Positions 54,343 through 63,179 of a stretch of DNA of 64,000 nt are shown one piece after another (the stretch's first letter is position 1; each line of letters starts with the position of its first letter). The DNA lies in the NCBI GenBank assembly GCA_003994795.1, contig AP018269.1, forward strand, positions 6,612,148 to 6,676,147, given 5' to 3'. The notes under the pieces are model-generated. The model made no database searches. It was not told where the DNA came from and saw only the letters and a program-made list of their open reading frames with translations. The position numbers and the translations under genes were made by a program. This DNA comes from Cylindrospermum sp. NIES-4074 (GTDB lineage Bacteria > Cyanobacteriota > Cyanobacteriia > Cyanobacteriales > Nostocaceae).

Positions 54343-54372
54343 TTAAAACAGACGCGACTTAATCACGTCTGT
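54343..54372 (-). terminator. Intrinsic terminator of rbfA
   Basis: On the minus strand a 10-base stem (54363-54372 with 54348-54357, one G-U pair) and a 5-base loop are followed by TTTTAATTT. It lies about 60 bases after the rbfA stop, a standard factor-independent terminator. Confidence 0.8.
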
Positions 54373-54433
54373 CAACTGTTTGGCGGATTCCCAGAGATTA
54401 ATTGTTCTAAAATGACATTGTTGTTTGAGCTAC

Positions 54434-54832
54434 CTATTCTGGGAGTTGATCAAAATCTTCATCTGTATTTTCCAAAGGACGCTCATCCTTAAGTTGGTTT
54501 AATAAGGCCAGCACCTTATTACCCCGTTCTATGGAGTTATCTTCGATAAACACGACTTCTGGTGTGCGACGTAGCCTCACCCGCGCACCAATTTCGCTAC
54601 GGACAAAACCCGTGGCCGATTTTAAACCTGCCATTGTTTCTGCTTTCGCTTCATCTGTACCATAGATACTGACAAAGATTTTGGCGTGTTGCAGGTCGCC
54701 AGAAACAGCGACATCGGTAACACTTACCATTCCTGAACCCACACGGTCATCCTTAATGCCGTTGAGTAGCATTTGGCTAACTTCCCGTTTGATCAATTCA
54801 GCAACGCGGGAAACGCGGCGATCTGTAGCCAT
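54434..54832 (-). CDS. rbfA: 30S ribosome-binding factor A
   Basis: It matures 16S rRNA and the 30S subunit, notably in the cold. The 132 residues form the KH-like fold: [60 protein letters not shown] and [20 protein letters not shown]. The acidic tail ([17 protein letters not shown]) is usual in cyanobacteria. The DUF751 gene lies 127 bases upstream on the same strand; the two are commonly neighbours in cyanobacteria. Confidence 0.96.
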   Translation of the reverse strand: MATDRRVSRVAELIKREVSQMLLNGIKDDRVGSGMVSVTDVAVSGDLQHAKIFVSIYGTDEAKAETMAGLKSATGFVRSEIGARVRLRRTPEVVFIEDNSIERGNKVLALLNQLKDERPLENTDEDFDQLPE

Positions 54833-54959
54833 ATAAATCCTGCCTCCTCACAGAGGTTGTGCGATATAAGACATAAATAAATGCAAGTTGGGGATGACAA
54901 TGCTTGAGGCTGATAAAGCTAAAAGCCAAAGTCTGAGGAAACCCCGTTATATTCCCAGT

Positions 54960-55166
54960 TTAGATTGTACTCAAGCCCAACATTGCCCGGAGGGTGAGTG
55001 TAACAAAAACCAGAGCGCCCGTCAATAACCCCAAAAGGGCAACCAAGGTGACTGGCCGTTTCAGCAGTGGCAGGAATGGCTCAAACGTGTTGAGGAAAAT
55101 ACCTGCGAGGATAGTAATGAAGTAGCGGGGGTAGCGAAAGACGTTATCCCAAAATCCGTCAAACAT
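54960..55166 (-). CDS. DUF751 (Ycf33-like) small membrane protein
   Basis: 68 residues with two membrane helices (about 15-32 and 40-62). MFDGFWDNVFRYPRYFITIL followed by NTFEPFLPLLKRPVTL is the DUF751/Ycf33 pattern, found in cyanobacteria and plastid genomes. The function is unknown; thylakoid or plasma membrane location is likely. It lies just upstream of rbfA on the same strand. Confidence 0.85.
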   Translation of the reverse strand: MFDGFWDNVFRYPRYFITILAGIFLNTFEPFLPLLKRPVTLVALLGLLTGALVFVTLTLRAMLGLSTI

Positions 55167-55334
55167 TTGAATTTAGACTGCCTTGTTATAGACGATACGT
55201 TTGTTTTGATGCGCTTGATATATTTAATTGTAATCTATGCGGATGGAAAAATAACTCAATTCATATAAAATATGATTCGTTAGTTATATTAGTTTTATTT
55301 TTAGTAGCTCAATAGCAGTGCAATCATCAAGTAA

Positions 55335-56165
55335 ATGGTAAGTCAAATCCTCAAAGAAACTTGCCCGCGTCCATTTTTGAAGTGGGCAGGGGGTAAAGGT
55401 AGGTTAATTCAACAATATAAGCAATATTTTCCCCAAGGTTTCAATACTTACTATGAACCGTTCTTGGGCGGTGGTGCTGTTTTTTTTCATTTGCAACCAC
55501 AAAAAGCAGTTCTCACTGATATTAATGCCGAATTAATCAACACTTATCGCTGCGTTAGAGATAATGTTGAGGAATTAATTAGCCTCCTAGAAGAACATAA
55601 AAAACAACATAATGCAGATTATTACTATGATGTTAGAGCTTGGGCTGGAGGTACTAATTTAGAACAAGCAGCGCGTTTAATTTATCTTAATAAAACCTGT
55701 TTCAACGGTCTTTATCGGGTCAATTCCCAAGGGAAATTTAATGTTCCCTTAGGTAGATATAAAAATCCTGGCATTTGTCATGAAGATTTACTGCGTTCTG
55801 CATCTGAAGCGCTTTCTAGGGCAGAAATTCAACAAGCAGATTTTACCCAAGTGCTAAATCATGCGACTAGTAATGATGATTTCGTCTTTTTTGACCCGCC
55901 ATATTATCCTATAAGTAACACTAGCTATTTTACCGCTTACAGTCGGAATTCTTTTCATCAAAAAGACCAAGAACGTTTGAGAGATACTTGTGCAGAATTA
56001 GCAAGCCGTGGTGTCAAAGTTATGGTGTGTAACTCTGATTGTGAGTTTATTAGAAAAATTTATGAAGAGATTAATTTTCATATCCATAGCATCAAAGCAT
56101 CACGAGCAATTAACTCGAATATTAAGAATCGCGGATTAATTTACGAAGTACTCATCACATCTTAA
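55335..56165 (+). CDS. DNA adenine-N6 methyltransferase, Dam/D12 family
   Basis: The 276 residues match the D12 class (Dam, M.DpnII): the SAM motif FLKWAGGKGRLIQQYKQYFP, EPFLGGGAVFFHL, the LTDINAELINTYR motif, NKTCFNGLYRVN and the catalytic FVFFDPPYYPIS (DPPY). The C-terminal helix and KNRGLIYEVLIT end are normal. This family usually targets GATC, but the target cannot be read from sequence. The next gene, convergent with no gap, is a PD-(D/E)XK protein, so a restriction-modification pair is possible. Otherwise it is an orphan methylase. Confidence 0.9.
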   Translation: MVSQILKETCPRPFLKWAGGKGRLIQQYKQYFPQGFNTYYEPFLGGGAVFFHLQPQKAVLTDINAELINTYRCVRDNVEELISLLEEHKKQHNADYYYDVRAWAGGTNLEQAARLIYLNKTCFNGLYRVNSQGKFNVPLGRYKNPGICHEDLLRSASEALSRAEIQQADFTQVLNHATSNDDFVFFDPPYYPISNTSYFTAYSRNSFHQKDQERLRDTCAELASRGVKVMVCNSDCEFIRKIYEEINFHIHSIKASRAINSNIKNRGLIYEVLITS

Positions 56166-56642
56166 CTAGAGATTTTTATTAGCCCAAGCAATAAATCTAT
56201 CCAAGCTAAAAACTGCTAGTAAATTTGGGTTATCATTAACTCTTGCTCTCAGCCAATTGCTGGCACCTTCTCTCATACCTTCACCGCCTAAAATGACAAT
56301 TGTTGGTGCAGGATAAGAGTATTGGATATTCATATTCAAGTAAGGAAACTTTTCATCAACTGAACCTGCACTTTCTTGCCATTTACACTCGATGATTAAA
56401 CCCGATGAAATTGCAGGTGAGCCAACAACATAAAAGTCTACCTTCAACTCTGTTTGATAAATTCCAGCGCCAATATAAACCTCTTTTCCATAACGTTTTG
56501 GTAATAAAGCGGCATTCAATAAAGATTGTTTTTGGACATGGTTCCCGATTTGAAAATAATTATGTCCATTTAAGATTGCTTCTACATTTCCTTCTAAAAT
56601 ACTCCCAGACTTATTTGCCCGTCCGCCTTGAGTCGTAGTCAT
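56166..56642 (-). CDS. PD-(D/E)XK nuclease-like protein (possible restriction endonuclease)
   Basis: 158 residues. The catalytic-looking core is ELKVDFYVVG, then GLIIECKWQESAGSVDEKFP (D...ExK), with GSILEGNVEAILNGHNYFQIG as the N-terminal helix and PTIVILGGEGM as a core strand; this is the PD-(D/E)XK fold order. The length fits small type II or accessory nucleases. The stop codon abuts the methylase stop (convergent, 0 bases). I infer a restriction partner of the methylase, but it could instead be an unrelated nuclease. No target-recognition domain is seen. Confidence 0.7.
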   Translation of the reverse strand: MTTTQGGRANKSGSILEGNVEAILNGHNYFQIGNHVQKQSLLNAALLPKRYGKEVYIGAGIYQTELKVDFYVVGSPAISSGLIIECKWQESAGSVDEKFPYLNMNIQYSYPAPTIVILGGEGMREGASNWLRARVNDNPNLLAVFSLDRFIAWANKNL

Positions 56643-56946
56643 GCTAAAACCCTCTGCTAAGATTCCTACCTATTCTAGGATTCCACGGAAGTAGTAGCAA
56701 AAGGTCAGTTGCTTAATATGAATTTGTGATTTTGGCTAAACTAGCAGGAGCAAAAATGTGGTACTTGTGTACTAAAAAATCCAACTGTCTCTACTTTTTA
56801 ATCTTTAATTTCTAATTTTTAATTTCCCCACCTTCGCCTCTAATTCTCCCAGTGGTGGGGGAGAAGTAGAGGATGTTTTTTCTTGGTAACAACTGGTCTA
56901 TAACCAGGATGAAGTTCAGATACATTTAGAGATATTACCTGCTGCT
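56643..56946. other. Spacer between nuclease and HetZ-related genes
   Basis: About 300 bases. It includes TTTTTAATCTTTAATTTCTAATTTTT low-complexity sequence near 56797 of the type inside the MITE-like elements, and CCTCTAATTCTCCC. The nuclease promoter should be on its left side. No gene was found. Confidence 0.35.
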
Positions 56947-58167
56947 TCAGCCTGTTTGAGCTTCAGTGTTACCGTTGCGAATCGCCCATGCGAGTTCTAA
57001 CATTTGCGTCCAGCGCTTTTGCAGTTGTTTGGGGGTGCATTGCACAGCTTTGGCGATCGCCTGATCACTCTGACGTGCAGTTTTCAATTGGTAGATTTGC
57101 TGTTGCTGTTCTGTGAGTTGCTTCCAAAAAATCTCCCACTGCTGAGAAGATAGACCCAGCTTATGTTCTAAACCTGCACCCAACCATTGATGCACCAATT
57201 GCCATTGGTGTTGTTTGGCGAACTTCTCCACATGGTACTTAAACCGTTGTTGTAGATAATCGCGCTGACGGCTAGTTAAACCTAGAATTTGGTCAATTTC
57301 TGGTGCTGAGAGGTCTTGAAGTTTCAGCGATAGATAGTCCATACAGTCAGACTGACCTTGAGACTCTAGATATTTCATCAATTCACTAATGACGCGATCG
57401 CGTTCCGACTCTTCAGAAGGATCGAAATTTGCCTTAGCAACCATTTGTGATCTGATTTGTTGCACCGCCACATTGCGCTGATAAGATTCTGCTTCTTCAC
57501 TCTTGGCAGAATCCACCGCCATTTCAATGTCTACAGTAGTTTCCTGGGGTTGACGGCGAGCAAAACCTTGAGCGCGAAGAATAATCAACTGCTGATTATT
57601 CCCACCAGGTAAATTAATCCGGCGTTTAGCATACTGCTCTGTAAACGCCATATATTCAGCTAATTGTAGTTGAGTGCGGGGTGTGAAATCTTCCGGTAAT
57701 TCGTTTTCCCGCCGGAAAGCTTTAATAGCTTCGATATAGAATGCTTGTAGAAAATCTTCAATCAGGTTGTAACGAGCCTCAAAACCCAACTCTGAGCCAG
57801 CAACGGTAACGTGACGATAAACAATAGCACCCAGACTGCTATGTAACTCCACACGCCCTTGTTTTGAACCCAATTGGTAGTAACGCAGACACTTTTGCAA
57901 ACGATGTCTTGCCAAAGTAATCTGCCAGGATTTAATTTGCCCAGAGGTTTGGATGCGGGAGCTTTTATCGCAAATACGTTCTACTTCTTTGGTAATGCGT
58001 TGGGCGGCGGCTTGCACACACCCAGTTCTAGCCTTCACTTGACTCTCCATTTCCTGACAAAGCAGTTGAATCAAAGTATCACTGTTGCTGGCTGAGAATT
58101 CTTCTGTCGCTAGATCGCGGTCAAAAGCAGTCGTAGAATTTGGCAGATTGGCGAGGTTAGCTTTCAT
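56947..58167 (-). CDS. HetZ-related protein
   Basis: The 406 residues resemble the HetZ-related family of filamentous cyanobacteria: helical N-terminal region, RHRLQKCLRYYQLGSKQGRV, the sigma-region-2-like YNLIEDFLQAFYIEAIKAFR, RTQLQLAEYMAFTEQYAKRR, and two C-terminal helix-turn-helix-like segments (LSAPEIDQILGLTSRQRDYL; SDQAIAKAVQCTPKQLQKRW). HetZ itself is an early heterocyst-differentiation regulator next to patU; no patU lies here, so this is likely the paralogue and probably a DNA-binding regulator. The family call rests on recalled sequence pattern. It is transcribed alone. Confidence 0.7.
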   Translation of the reverse strand: MKANLANLPNSTTAFDRDLATEEFSASNSDTLIQLLCQEMESQVKARTGCVQAAAQRITKEVERICDKSSRIQTSGQIKSWQITLARHRLQKCLRYYQLGSKQGRVELHSSLGAIVYRHVTVAGSELGFEARYNLIEDFLQAFYIEAIKAFRRENELPEDFTPRTQLQLAEYMAFTEQYAKRRINLPGGNNQQLIILRAQGFARRQPQETTVDIEMAVDSAKSEEAESYQRNVAVQQIRSQMVAKANFDPSEESERDRVISELMKYLESQGQSDCMDYLSLKLQDLSAPEIDQILGLTSRQRDYLQQRFKYHVEKFAKQHQWQLVHQWLGAGLEHKLGLSSQQWEIFWKQLTEQQQQIYQLKTARQSDQAIAKAVQCTPKQLQKRWTQMLELAWAIRNGNTEAQTG

Positions 58168-58537
58168 GACTTTTCCTGGAAGTGGTATTGCACCTTAACT
58201 ACAATGCAGACACAGCATTAATAAACAGTCTTAGCAGGAGAATCTCTTGGCATTCATCCATCAAGACCCGCCACCTGTGTTGCTCACATATAAGACTGTA
58301 GGAAATTTTTTAAAGTTAAAGTGATGTCAGTGTGTCGCTTTGTTTTATAGCAACTCAATCCACGGTGGCACATGGGATTCCGGAGTAGCTAAAACTACTC
58401 AAAACCCTTACCAAGCGGTGATTTGCTGCTATCCCGTTAACCGGGTTCTCAGTGCTTATGAGTATGACAATTTCAAAACTGGAGCATTATAAATGACATT
58501 TTCCGAAACTGAAGGGTGCGCCTGTGAAGTTCACTGC
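58168..58537. other. Spacer upstream of the HetZ-related gene
   Basis: The 370 bases hold the promoter of the HetZ-related gene and the 3' flank of the Sua5 gene. ACTACTCAAAACCCTTACC-type repeat text occurs near 58394. No consensus NtcA site or other regulator site was found by eye, and no small gene. Confidence 0.35.
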
Positions 58538-59197
58538 TTATACCCAAGCTGCTGCTGCTTCCCAACCTAGACCTCTCCGTGTAATGATTGGTTCCTCTGC
58601 CGTCAGATCTAAAATGGTAGACACATCATAAGCGGGTTCTTCACCAGTGTCTATAATAATATCTACCAAATTTTCTAAACGGTCAAATAGCTCTACCCGT
58701 GACAGAATAGGTTCTGCATCTTCTCCCACAATCTCATCATCTACATCATCTGGTGGCAGATGTGCCGAAGTCGAAATAATTGGATTTCCTAGTGCTGCTA
58801 GCAATGCCAAACATACGGTATGATTGGGCACTCTAATTCCTGTGGTTTTCCGTTTGGGGCTTTGTACCAGTCGCGGGACTAACTTGGTAGCAGGTAGCAA
58901 AAAGGTGTAAGGCCCCGGTATTAGACGCTTCATAATCCGATAGGCTGTATCACTTACGAAGGCATAAGTCGCCACATTGGAAAGGGAGGGACATAGAAAT
59001 GTCAGTGGTTTATCATTCGCTAGCTGTTTAATTTGCCGCACTCGTTCCACCGCCGACTTGGCATTTAAATCACAACCAATTGCATAAACTGTATCAGTAG
59101 GGTAGAGCATAACTGCGCCACTAAAGAGCGCTGACTTTATTTCCTCTATTCGCCGATTTTGGGGATTATCAGGATGAACTGCGAAAATTTTTGTCAT
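58538..59197 (-). CDS. Threonylcarbamoyl-AMP synthase (Sua5/YciO/YrdC family)
   Basis: It makes threonylcarbamoyl-AMP from Thr, bicarbonate and ATP for the t6A modification of tRNA position 37. The 219 residues match the YrdC domain: MLYPTDTVYAIGCDLNAKSA, VRQIKQLANDKPLTFLCPSL, GPYTFLLPATKLVPRL, TGIRVPNHTVCLALLAALG and PIISTSAHLPPDDV. It is nearer the YciO side in length (no Sua5 C-terminal domain), so a paralogous function is possible. It is divergent from larC, 115 bases apart. Confidence 0.88.
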   Translation of the reverse strand: MTKIFAVHPDNPQNRRIEEIKSALFSGAVMLYPTDTVYAIGCDLNAKSAVERVRQIKQLANDKPLTFLCPSLSNVATYAFVSDTAYRIMKRLIPGPYTFLLPATKLVPRLVQSPKRKTTGIRVPNHTVCLALLAALGNPIISTSAHLPPDDVDDEIVGEDAEPILSRVELFDRLENLVDIIIDTGEEPAYDVSTILDLTAEEPIITRRGLGWEAAAAWV

Positions 59198-59312
59198 AAA
59201 AGATGTTTATGTGGAAATTTGTGGTTTTGCACTGCGGGGAAAATATAAAAAATGGGGATGAGGCAGGGAGAATAAGGATAATTACCAATGCCCAATTCTC
59301 AACTACCTATTC

Positions 59313-60599
59313 ATGTATATGAGCAAAGTAGCTTATCTTCAATGTCCAACGGGGATTTCTGGTGATATGTGCCTGGGTGCTGTGGTAAGTCTGGGTGTTC
59401 CCATCGAGTATTTAGTCGAAAAACTCAATGGCTTGGGTATTGCACAGGAATACCAATTGCGGTCAGAACTTGTCCATCGTCAAACCCAGCAGGCCACTAA
59501 AGTCCATGTGGATTTATTACATCACCATCATCATCACCACCATGAACACAATCACCAACATGGACGCCATCTGCCAGAAATCGAGGCGATGATTCTCAAA
59601 GCGGGGTTGCCACCACGGGCAGAAGCTTGGAGTTTGGCAGTGTTCCGACAGCTAGCAGTGGCAGAAGGGGCGGTACATGGCATTGAACCAGAAAAAGTTC
59701 ATTTCCATGAGGTGGGTGCCGTGGATGCGATCGCCGATATTGTTGGCACTTGTTTGGGTTTGGATTGGTTAGGTATTGACAGCAATAACGCAGGTTTGCC
59801 TTTACTATACTGCTCGGCGTTTCCAACTGGTGGGGGAACTGTTCGCGCAGCACATGGTCAAATGGCGGTGCCAGTACCAGCGGTATTGAAGTTATGGGAA
59901 ATGCGGGATTGTCCTGTTTACAGCAATGGCATTGAACGAGAACTGGTGACACCTACAGGAGCTGCGATCGCCACTACTTTAGCAAAAGACTTTGGTTCAC
60001 CACCCCCAATCACCATCAAGCAGGTAGGACTAGGAGCGGGTTCCCTCGATTTACCCATCCCCAATATACTACGCCTCTGGTTAGGTGAAAGCACAAGTTT
60101 ACAATCAAATATCACTGATTTTGGCGATACCAGCCCAAGTTTAGAAACCATCTCTGTACTCGAAACCCAAATTGATGATTTAAATCCCCAAGCGATCGGT
60201 TATGTTTTTGAAGCATTATTTACTGCTGGTGCTGTGGATGTCTTTACCCAGCCAATCGGCATGAAAAAGTCTCGTCCTGGGATTTTACTGACTGTGATTT
60301 GTCATCCTGAGAATTTACCCAATTGTGAAGCGGTGATATTTAGGGAAACTACTACATTGGGAATACGGCGAACCACTCAGCAACGCGCCATCTTGCAACG
60401 AGAAATTCAACAGGTGGAAACTGAATATGGCAGTGTGCGGGTGAAAATAGCTTGGAAAGGGCAAAAATCCGAAATGGCGATCGCTAATGTGCAACCCGAA
60501 TATGAAGATTGTGCAGACTTAGCCCGAAAACATCACCTTCCCTGGCGCGAAATTCAACGGTTAGCGCTACAGAGTTGGTATCTACAACATCAAAACTAG
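59313..60599 (+). CDS. larC: LarC-family nickel insertion protein
   Basis: The 428 residues belong to the LarC (DUF111) family: VAYLQCPTGISGDMCLGAVV, FHEVGAVDAIADIVGTCLGL, SAFPTGGGTVRAAHGQMAVP, GAIERE-like ELVTPTGAAIATTLAKDFG, and a His-rich loop (about 72-90, HHHHHHHHEHNHQHGRH) that probably binds nickel. LarC loads Ni into the nickel-pincer cofactor of lactate racemase. larA, larB and larE are not nearby, so the target here is unknown. The frame is single, without the frameshift known in some larC genes. The start is ATG 59313 or, more naturally, 59319 (MSKVAYLQCP). Confidence 0.92.
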   Translation: MYMSKVAYLQCPTGISGDMCLGAVVSLGVPIEYLVEKLNGLGIAQEYQLRSELVHRQTQQATKVHVDLLHHHHHHHHEHNHQHGRHLPEIEAMILKAGLPPRAEAWSLAVFRQLAVAEGAVHGIEPEKVHFHEVGAVDAIADIVGTCLGLDWLGIDSNNAGLPLLYCSAFPTGGGTVRAAHGQMAVPVPAVLKLWEMRDCPVYSNGIERELVTPTGAAIATTLAKDFGSPPPITIKQVGLGAGSLDLPIPNILRLWLGESTSLQSNITDFGDTSPSLETISVLETQIDDLNPQAIGYVFEALFTAGAVDVFTQPIGMKKSRPGILLTVICHPENLPNCEAVIFRETTTLGIRRTTQQRAILQREIQQVETEYGSVRVKIAWKGQKSEMAIANVQPEYEDCADLARKHHLPWREIQRLALQSWYLQHQN

Positions 60600-60612
60600 C
60601 TACTTGCTTAAA

Positions 60613-60647
60613 AATTGTAGGACAGGCGAGACGCCTGTCCTACAATT
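60613..60647. terminator. Perfect bidirectional hairpin between larC and a lipoprotein gene
   Basis: AATTGTAGGACAGGCG (60613-60628) pairs exactly with 60632-60647 around an AGA loop, a 16-base stem. It sits 14 bases after larC and 13 bases before the stop of the convergent gene. It probably stops transcription from both sides. Confidence 0.8.
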
Positions 60648-60659
60648 ACGGGATTAACT

Positions 60660-61268
60660 TCAATCAGCTTCTCTAAATGTTCTCTTCACTGCATCCCCTG
60701 CATCCTCAGCCGTCCGCTGAAGATTTTTCTTAGCATCTTCAGTCGCACGTTGAATATTTTTTGTCAAGTCTTTGGCAGCATTTCCTGTATTTTCTTGGAG
60801 ATTTTCCACCCCTCGCTGAGTCCCCTTAGTGACACCTTCCCGCACTTCTTCAGATGAACTACCAACATCCTCTCCCAGGTTCTTCACTCTTTGACCAAAT
60901 GGTGTCCCTTCCCGATAATTTCTGACATATTGTTCCGTGCTATCAATTCCCTTCTCTTCAACATTTCTCCGAGCATTTTCCGCTAGCGCTTCAGCTCTAG
61001 CTTTTGCTGCTTTTTCGTCAGCTTTCGCTCTGGGATCAACATCACTAAAATTATTCATCCCTCCTTCAGGAGTAGAAAGATCATAACTTTTTGTCGGATC
61101 ATATCGTTCAGCATTAGGCGGCTGTGCAGCAGGCTGAGGTGGTTGTGCAGCTATTCCTGGACGATTACAAGCTTGTGCCAAAACTAGAAAGATTCCTGCT
61201 AAAAATACGGTGAATATTTTTACAGGACGAAGACTTTTAACCCAAGTAATTACTCTTTTCACGCTCAT
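60660..61268 (-). CDS. Predicted lipoprotein, helical
   Basis: 202 residues. A basic start (SVKRVITWVKSLRPVK), one hydrophobic helix and the lipobox LAQAC (Cys about 34) mark a lipoprotein. A Pro/Gln linker follows, then an amphipathic, charged helix with repeated TGNAAKDLTKNIQRATEDAK/KNLQRTAEDAGD units, like LEA-type or apolipoprotein-like helices. No enzyme motif is visible. AAGGAG lies only 1-2 bases before the ATG but 7 before a GTG two codons in, so the start may be either. It is a paralogue in design of the next gene. Confidence 0.7.
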   Translation of the reverse strand: MSVKRVITWVKSLRPVKIFTVFLAGIFLVLAQACNRPGIAAQPPQPAAQPPNAERYDPTKSYDLSTPEGGMNNFSDVDPRAKADEKAAKARAEALAENARRNVEEKGIDSTEQYVRNYREGTPFGQRVKNLGEDVGSSSEEVREGVTKGTQRGVENLQENTGNAAKDLTKNIQRATEDAKKNLQRTAEDAGDAVKRTFREAD

Positions 61269-61311
61269 ACTCCTTGCATTTATTAGACTACATTAAACAT
61301 CCACAAAAATT

Positions 61312-61878
61312 CTATTTGCCTACCGCTGGATTTTTTTGTAATTCAGGTCTGGCATTCGCTTCATCTGCCTTATTTCCCAAGAATTTAGAAGCATCCTCAA
61401 ATGTTTCTTTCACAGTTTCTAGGCGTTCTTGAACACGAGTCCCTAAATCTGGTATACGCTGAATTAAACCACCTGGTTCAGGCTGTTGAAAATCTTTTTT
61501 AGTGATGAGCGGCAATTCGGCTTCTTTTTTCACTCTACCAGCTGGTGTTTCTGCACCTGGATAAAGTATTTCTGATTCTCTATTTGTGGCAATCAATAAT
61601 TCTGAATTTGGCTGTAAGCTAGCTTGATCACGTTCCCTCTTCGCTGTTTCTGTAGTAACTTTTGGGTCTGTGGACATGTGGTAGTTTGTATATTTATCAC
61701 CACCACCCTTGTAAGGATTGTTTGCACCACCAGCTTGCACAGCAGGATTTTGAGGATTTGCACCTTGAGCATTAGCTCCACTACAAGCAGTGCTAACCAT
61801 CAAAAATATTCCAGCCAAAAAGACAGTTACAATTTGGCGCAGTCGTAGTTTTTTGCAGAAACCTATCAAAGCTTTCAT
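61312..61878 (-). CDS. Predicted lipoprotein
   Basis: About 188 residues from ATG 61878 (MKALIGFCKKLRLRQIVTVF), which has AAGGAGG directly upstream at the right spacing; a TTG at 61893 lies within that site and is not the start. The lipobox is MVSTAC. The mature part is Gln/Asn/Gly rich, then ends with a charged helix (RIPDLGTRVQERLETVKETF). The hydrophobic segment VFLAGIFL is shared with the downstream lipoprotein (VFLAGIFLVLAQAC), so they are probably paralogues in tandem, 43 bases apart. Function is unknown. Confidence 0.75.
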   Translation of the reverse strand: MKALIGFCKKLRLRQIVTVFLAGIFLMVSTACSGANAQGANPQNPAVQAGGANNPYKGGGDKYTNYHMSTDPKVTTETAKRERDQASLQPNSELLIATNRESEILYPGAETPAGRVKKEAELPLITKKDFQQPEPGGLIQRIPDLGTRVQERLETVKETFEDASKFLGNKADEANARPELQKNPAVGK

Positions 61879-62458
61879 AATTCCTCCTTTCAACTGAAAA
61901 CAAGCCTGTAATTTTGCAGGATCAGCAGTTAATACCGCAAAAAATCACACTTGTTTTAGTTGCCTATGTTATTGGAAAACCCTTATCAAGGATAGGAATA
62001 ACAGCATGAGCTTTACATCTAGCATAGGTCATATTATAGTGATGATTAAACTATAATATATATCTAACTTCAGAGAGAGATTATTTAATTCATATAATAA
62101 CCTTGGATTAACTTACGCAGATTTTAGTAGCTGGCTAGAGTAGAAATGAATTGATGCTAATTTGGATCAGCCTAAAGAAAGATATTAAATAGGTAGATAT
62201 ATTTTTGAAAGTAAGTTAGTAGAAAAGTTAACTTTTACATGAGATAAGGTTACGTATAATTTGGGTCTAATACTTCTCCACGTATAAATATTAAAAAAAA
62301 GGAGTAAAATAGCTCCTTTTAAAGGTCTAGCTGTTTCATTACCTCAAAAGCTAATAATATCAAAAATTAGTTTTAGTCAAATTTTTTAATTTTCTCAGCC
62401 GAATCTTAAGTTATTGGGTTGAAATGGATGCTTTCACACCATTTTAACACTAGATGAG
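61879..62458. other. AT-rich spacer upstream of the lipoprotein pair
   Basis: About 580 bases. ATTAAAAAAAAGGAGTAAAATAGCTCCTTTTAAAGG near 62290-62325 contains an AAGGAGT...AGCTCCTT stem that could be a small hairpin or terminator. The rest is very AT-rich and should hold the lipoprotein promoter. No gene was found. Confidence 0.3.
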
Positions 62459-62626
62459 GTGACGCAAAAGGCAGAAAACTGCAAAGAACTTAATATTGAA
62501 GACATTCGGGAGTTAAGACGAATCAAAAATCGGTTAAATATTATTGTAGTGCTAGCTGAAAGTGACAAGTTTATGATAAATGAAGAAATTAGATCTTGGC
62601 TTTCTTTACGAGATAGGCTACCTTAG
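62459..62626 (+). CDS. Possible small ORF of 55 codons
   Basis: GTG at 62459 opens a 55-residue helical, charged peptide: VTQKAENCKELNIEDIRELR then LNIIVVLAESDKFMINEE. The frame is open upstream to about 62423, so it may be the remnant of a longer gene. There is no clear ribosome site and no recognised family. The amino-acid make-up looks coding. It is a weak call. Confidence 0.3.
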   Translation: MTQKAENCKELNIEDIRELRRIKNRLNIIVVLAESDKFMINEEIRSWLSLRDRLP

Positions 62627-62705
62627 ACAATAAACTTATTGGGCAATTATGATAGTCCTGCCTGAAGTATGGGCAATCAAAAACAAATAGAAACTTAATA
62701 ACACA

Positions 62706-63119
62706 ATGAAAACTCTCAAAAAAGTAATCGCAGGTATCTTCTTAATAACAGGTTTATCAATCCTATTACTAGGAACCATAGACCTAGTAAATCCCAAAGC
62801 CACTAAAGAAGACAAAGAAGGATCGTTAGCAGCAATTGTTCTATTTGGTCTGCCACCAACAGCTATAAGTACATGGATTATCTGGAGTTTATATCAACAA
62901 CATCAACAGAAACTCGAACAATTAAATCTAGAAAGAGAACAACAATTTCTGCGTTTATTACAACAAAATGGAGGAGAAATGACTGTTACAAATTTTGCTC
63001 TATCTGCTCAAATATCTATCAAAGATGCCAAGCTATATTTAGACCAAAAAGCCAAAGAACTAGGCGCTAATTTTGAAGTAAGTGATGAAAAAGGGGTTAT
63101 TTACAGATTTCCTAAATAA
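62706..63119 (+). CDS. Small membrane protein with C-terminal winged-helix-like domain
   Basis: 137 residues. Two membrane helices (about 8-28, VIAGIFLITGLSILLLGTID; about 42-62, AAIVLFGLPPTAISTWIIWS) enclose a short acidic loop (NPKATKEDKEG). A coiled QQHQQKLEQLNLEREQQFLR leads to a cytosolic helix-turn-helix-like part (GGEMTVTNFALSAQISIKDA, YLDQKAKELGANFEVSDEKG). The ending VIYRFPK is common to small wHTH modules. I recognise only the layout; a membrane-bound sensor or regulator is possible. ATG is clear. Confidence 0.6.
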   Translation: MKTLKKVIAGIFLITGLSILLLGTIDLVNPKATKEDKEGSLAAIVLFGLPPTAISTWIIWSLYQQHQQKLEQLNLEREQQFLRLLQQNGGEMTVTNFALSAQISIKDAKLYLDQKAKELGANFEVSDEKGVIYRFPK

Positions 63120-63179
63120 GAGACGCAGACGATCCTAACATCAAGTCCGGATAATTAGTTAGCATAAAACTTTTATTAG

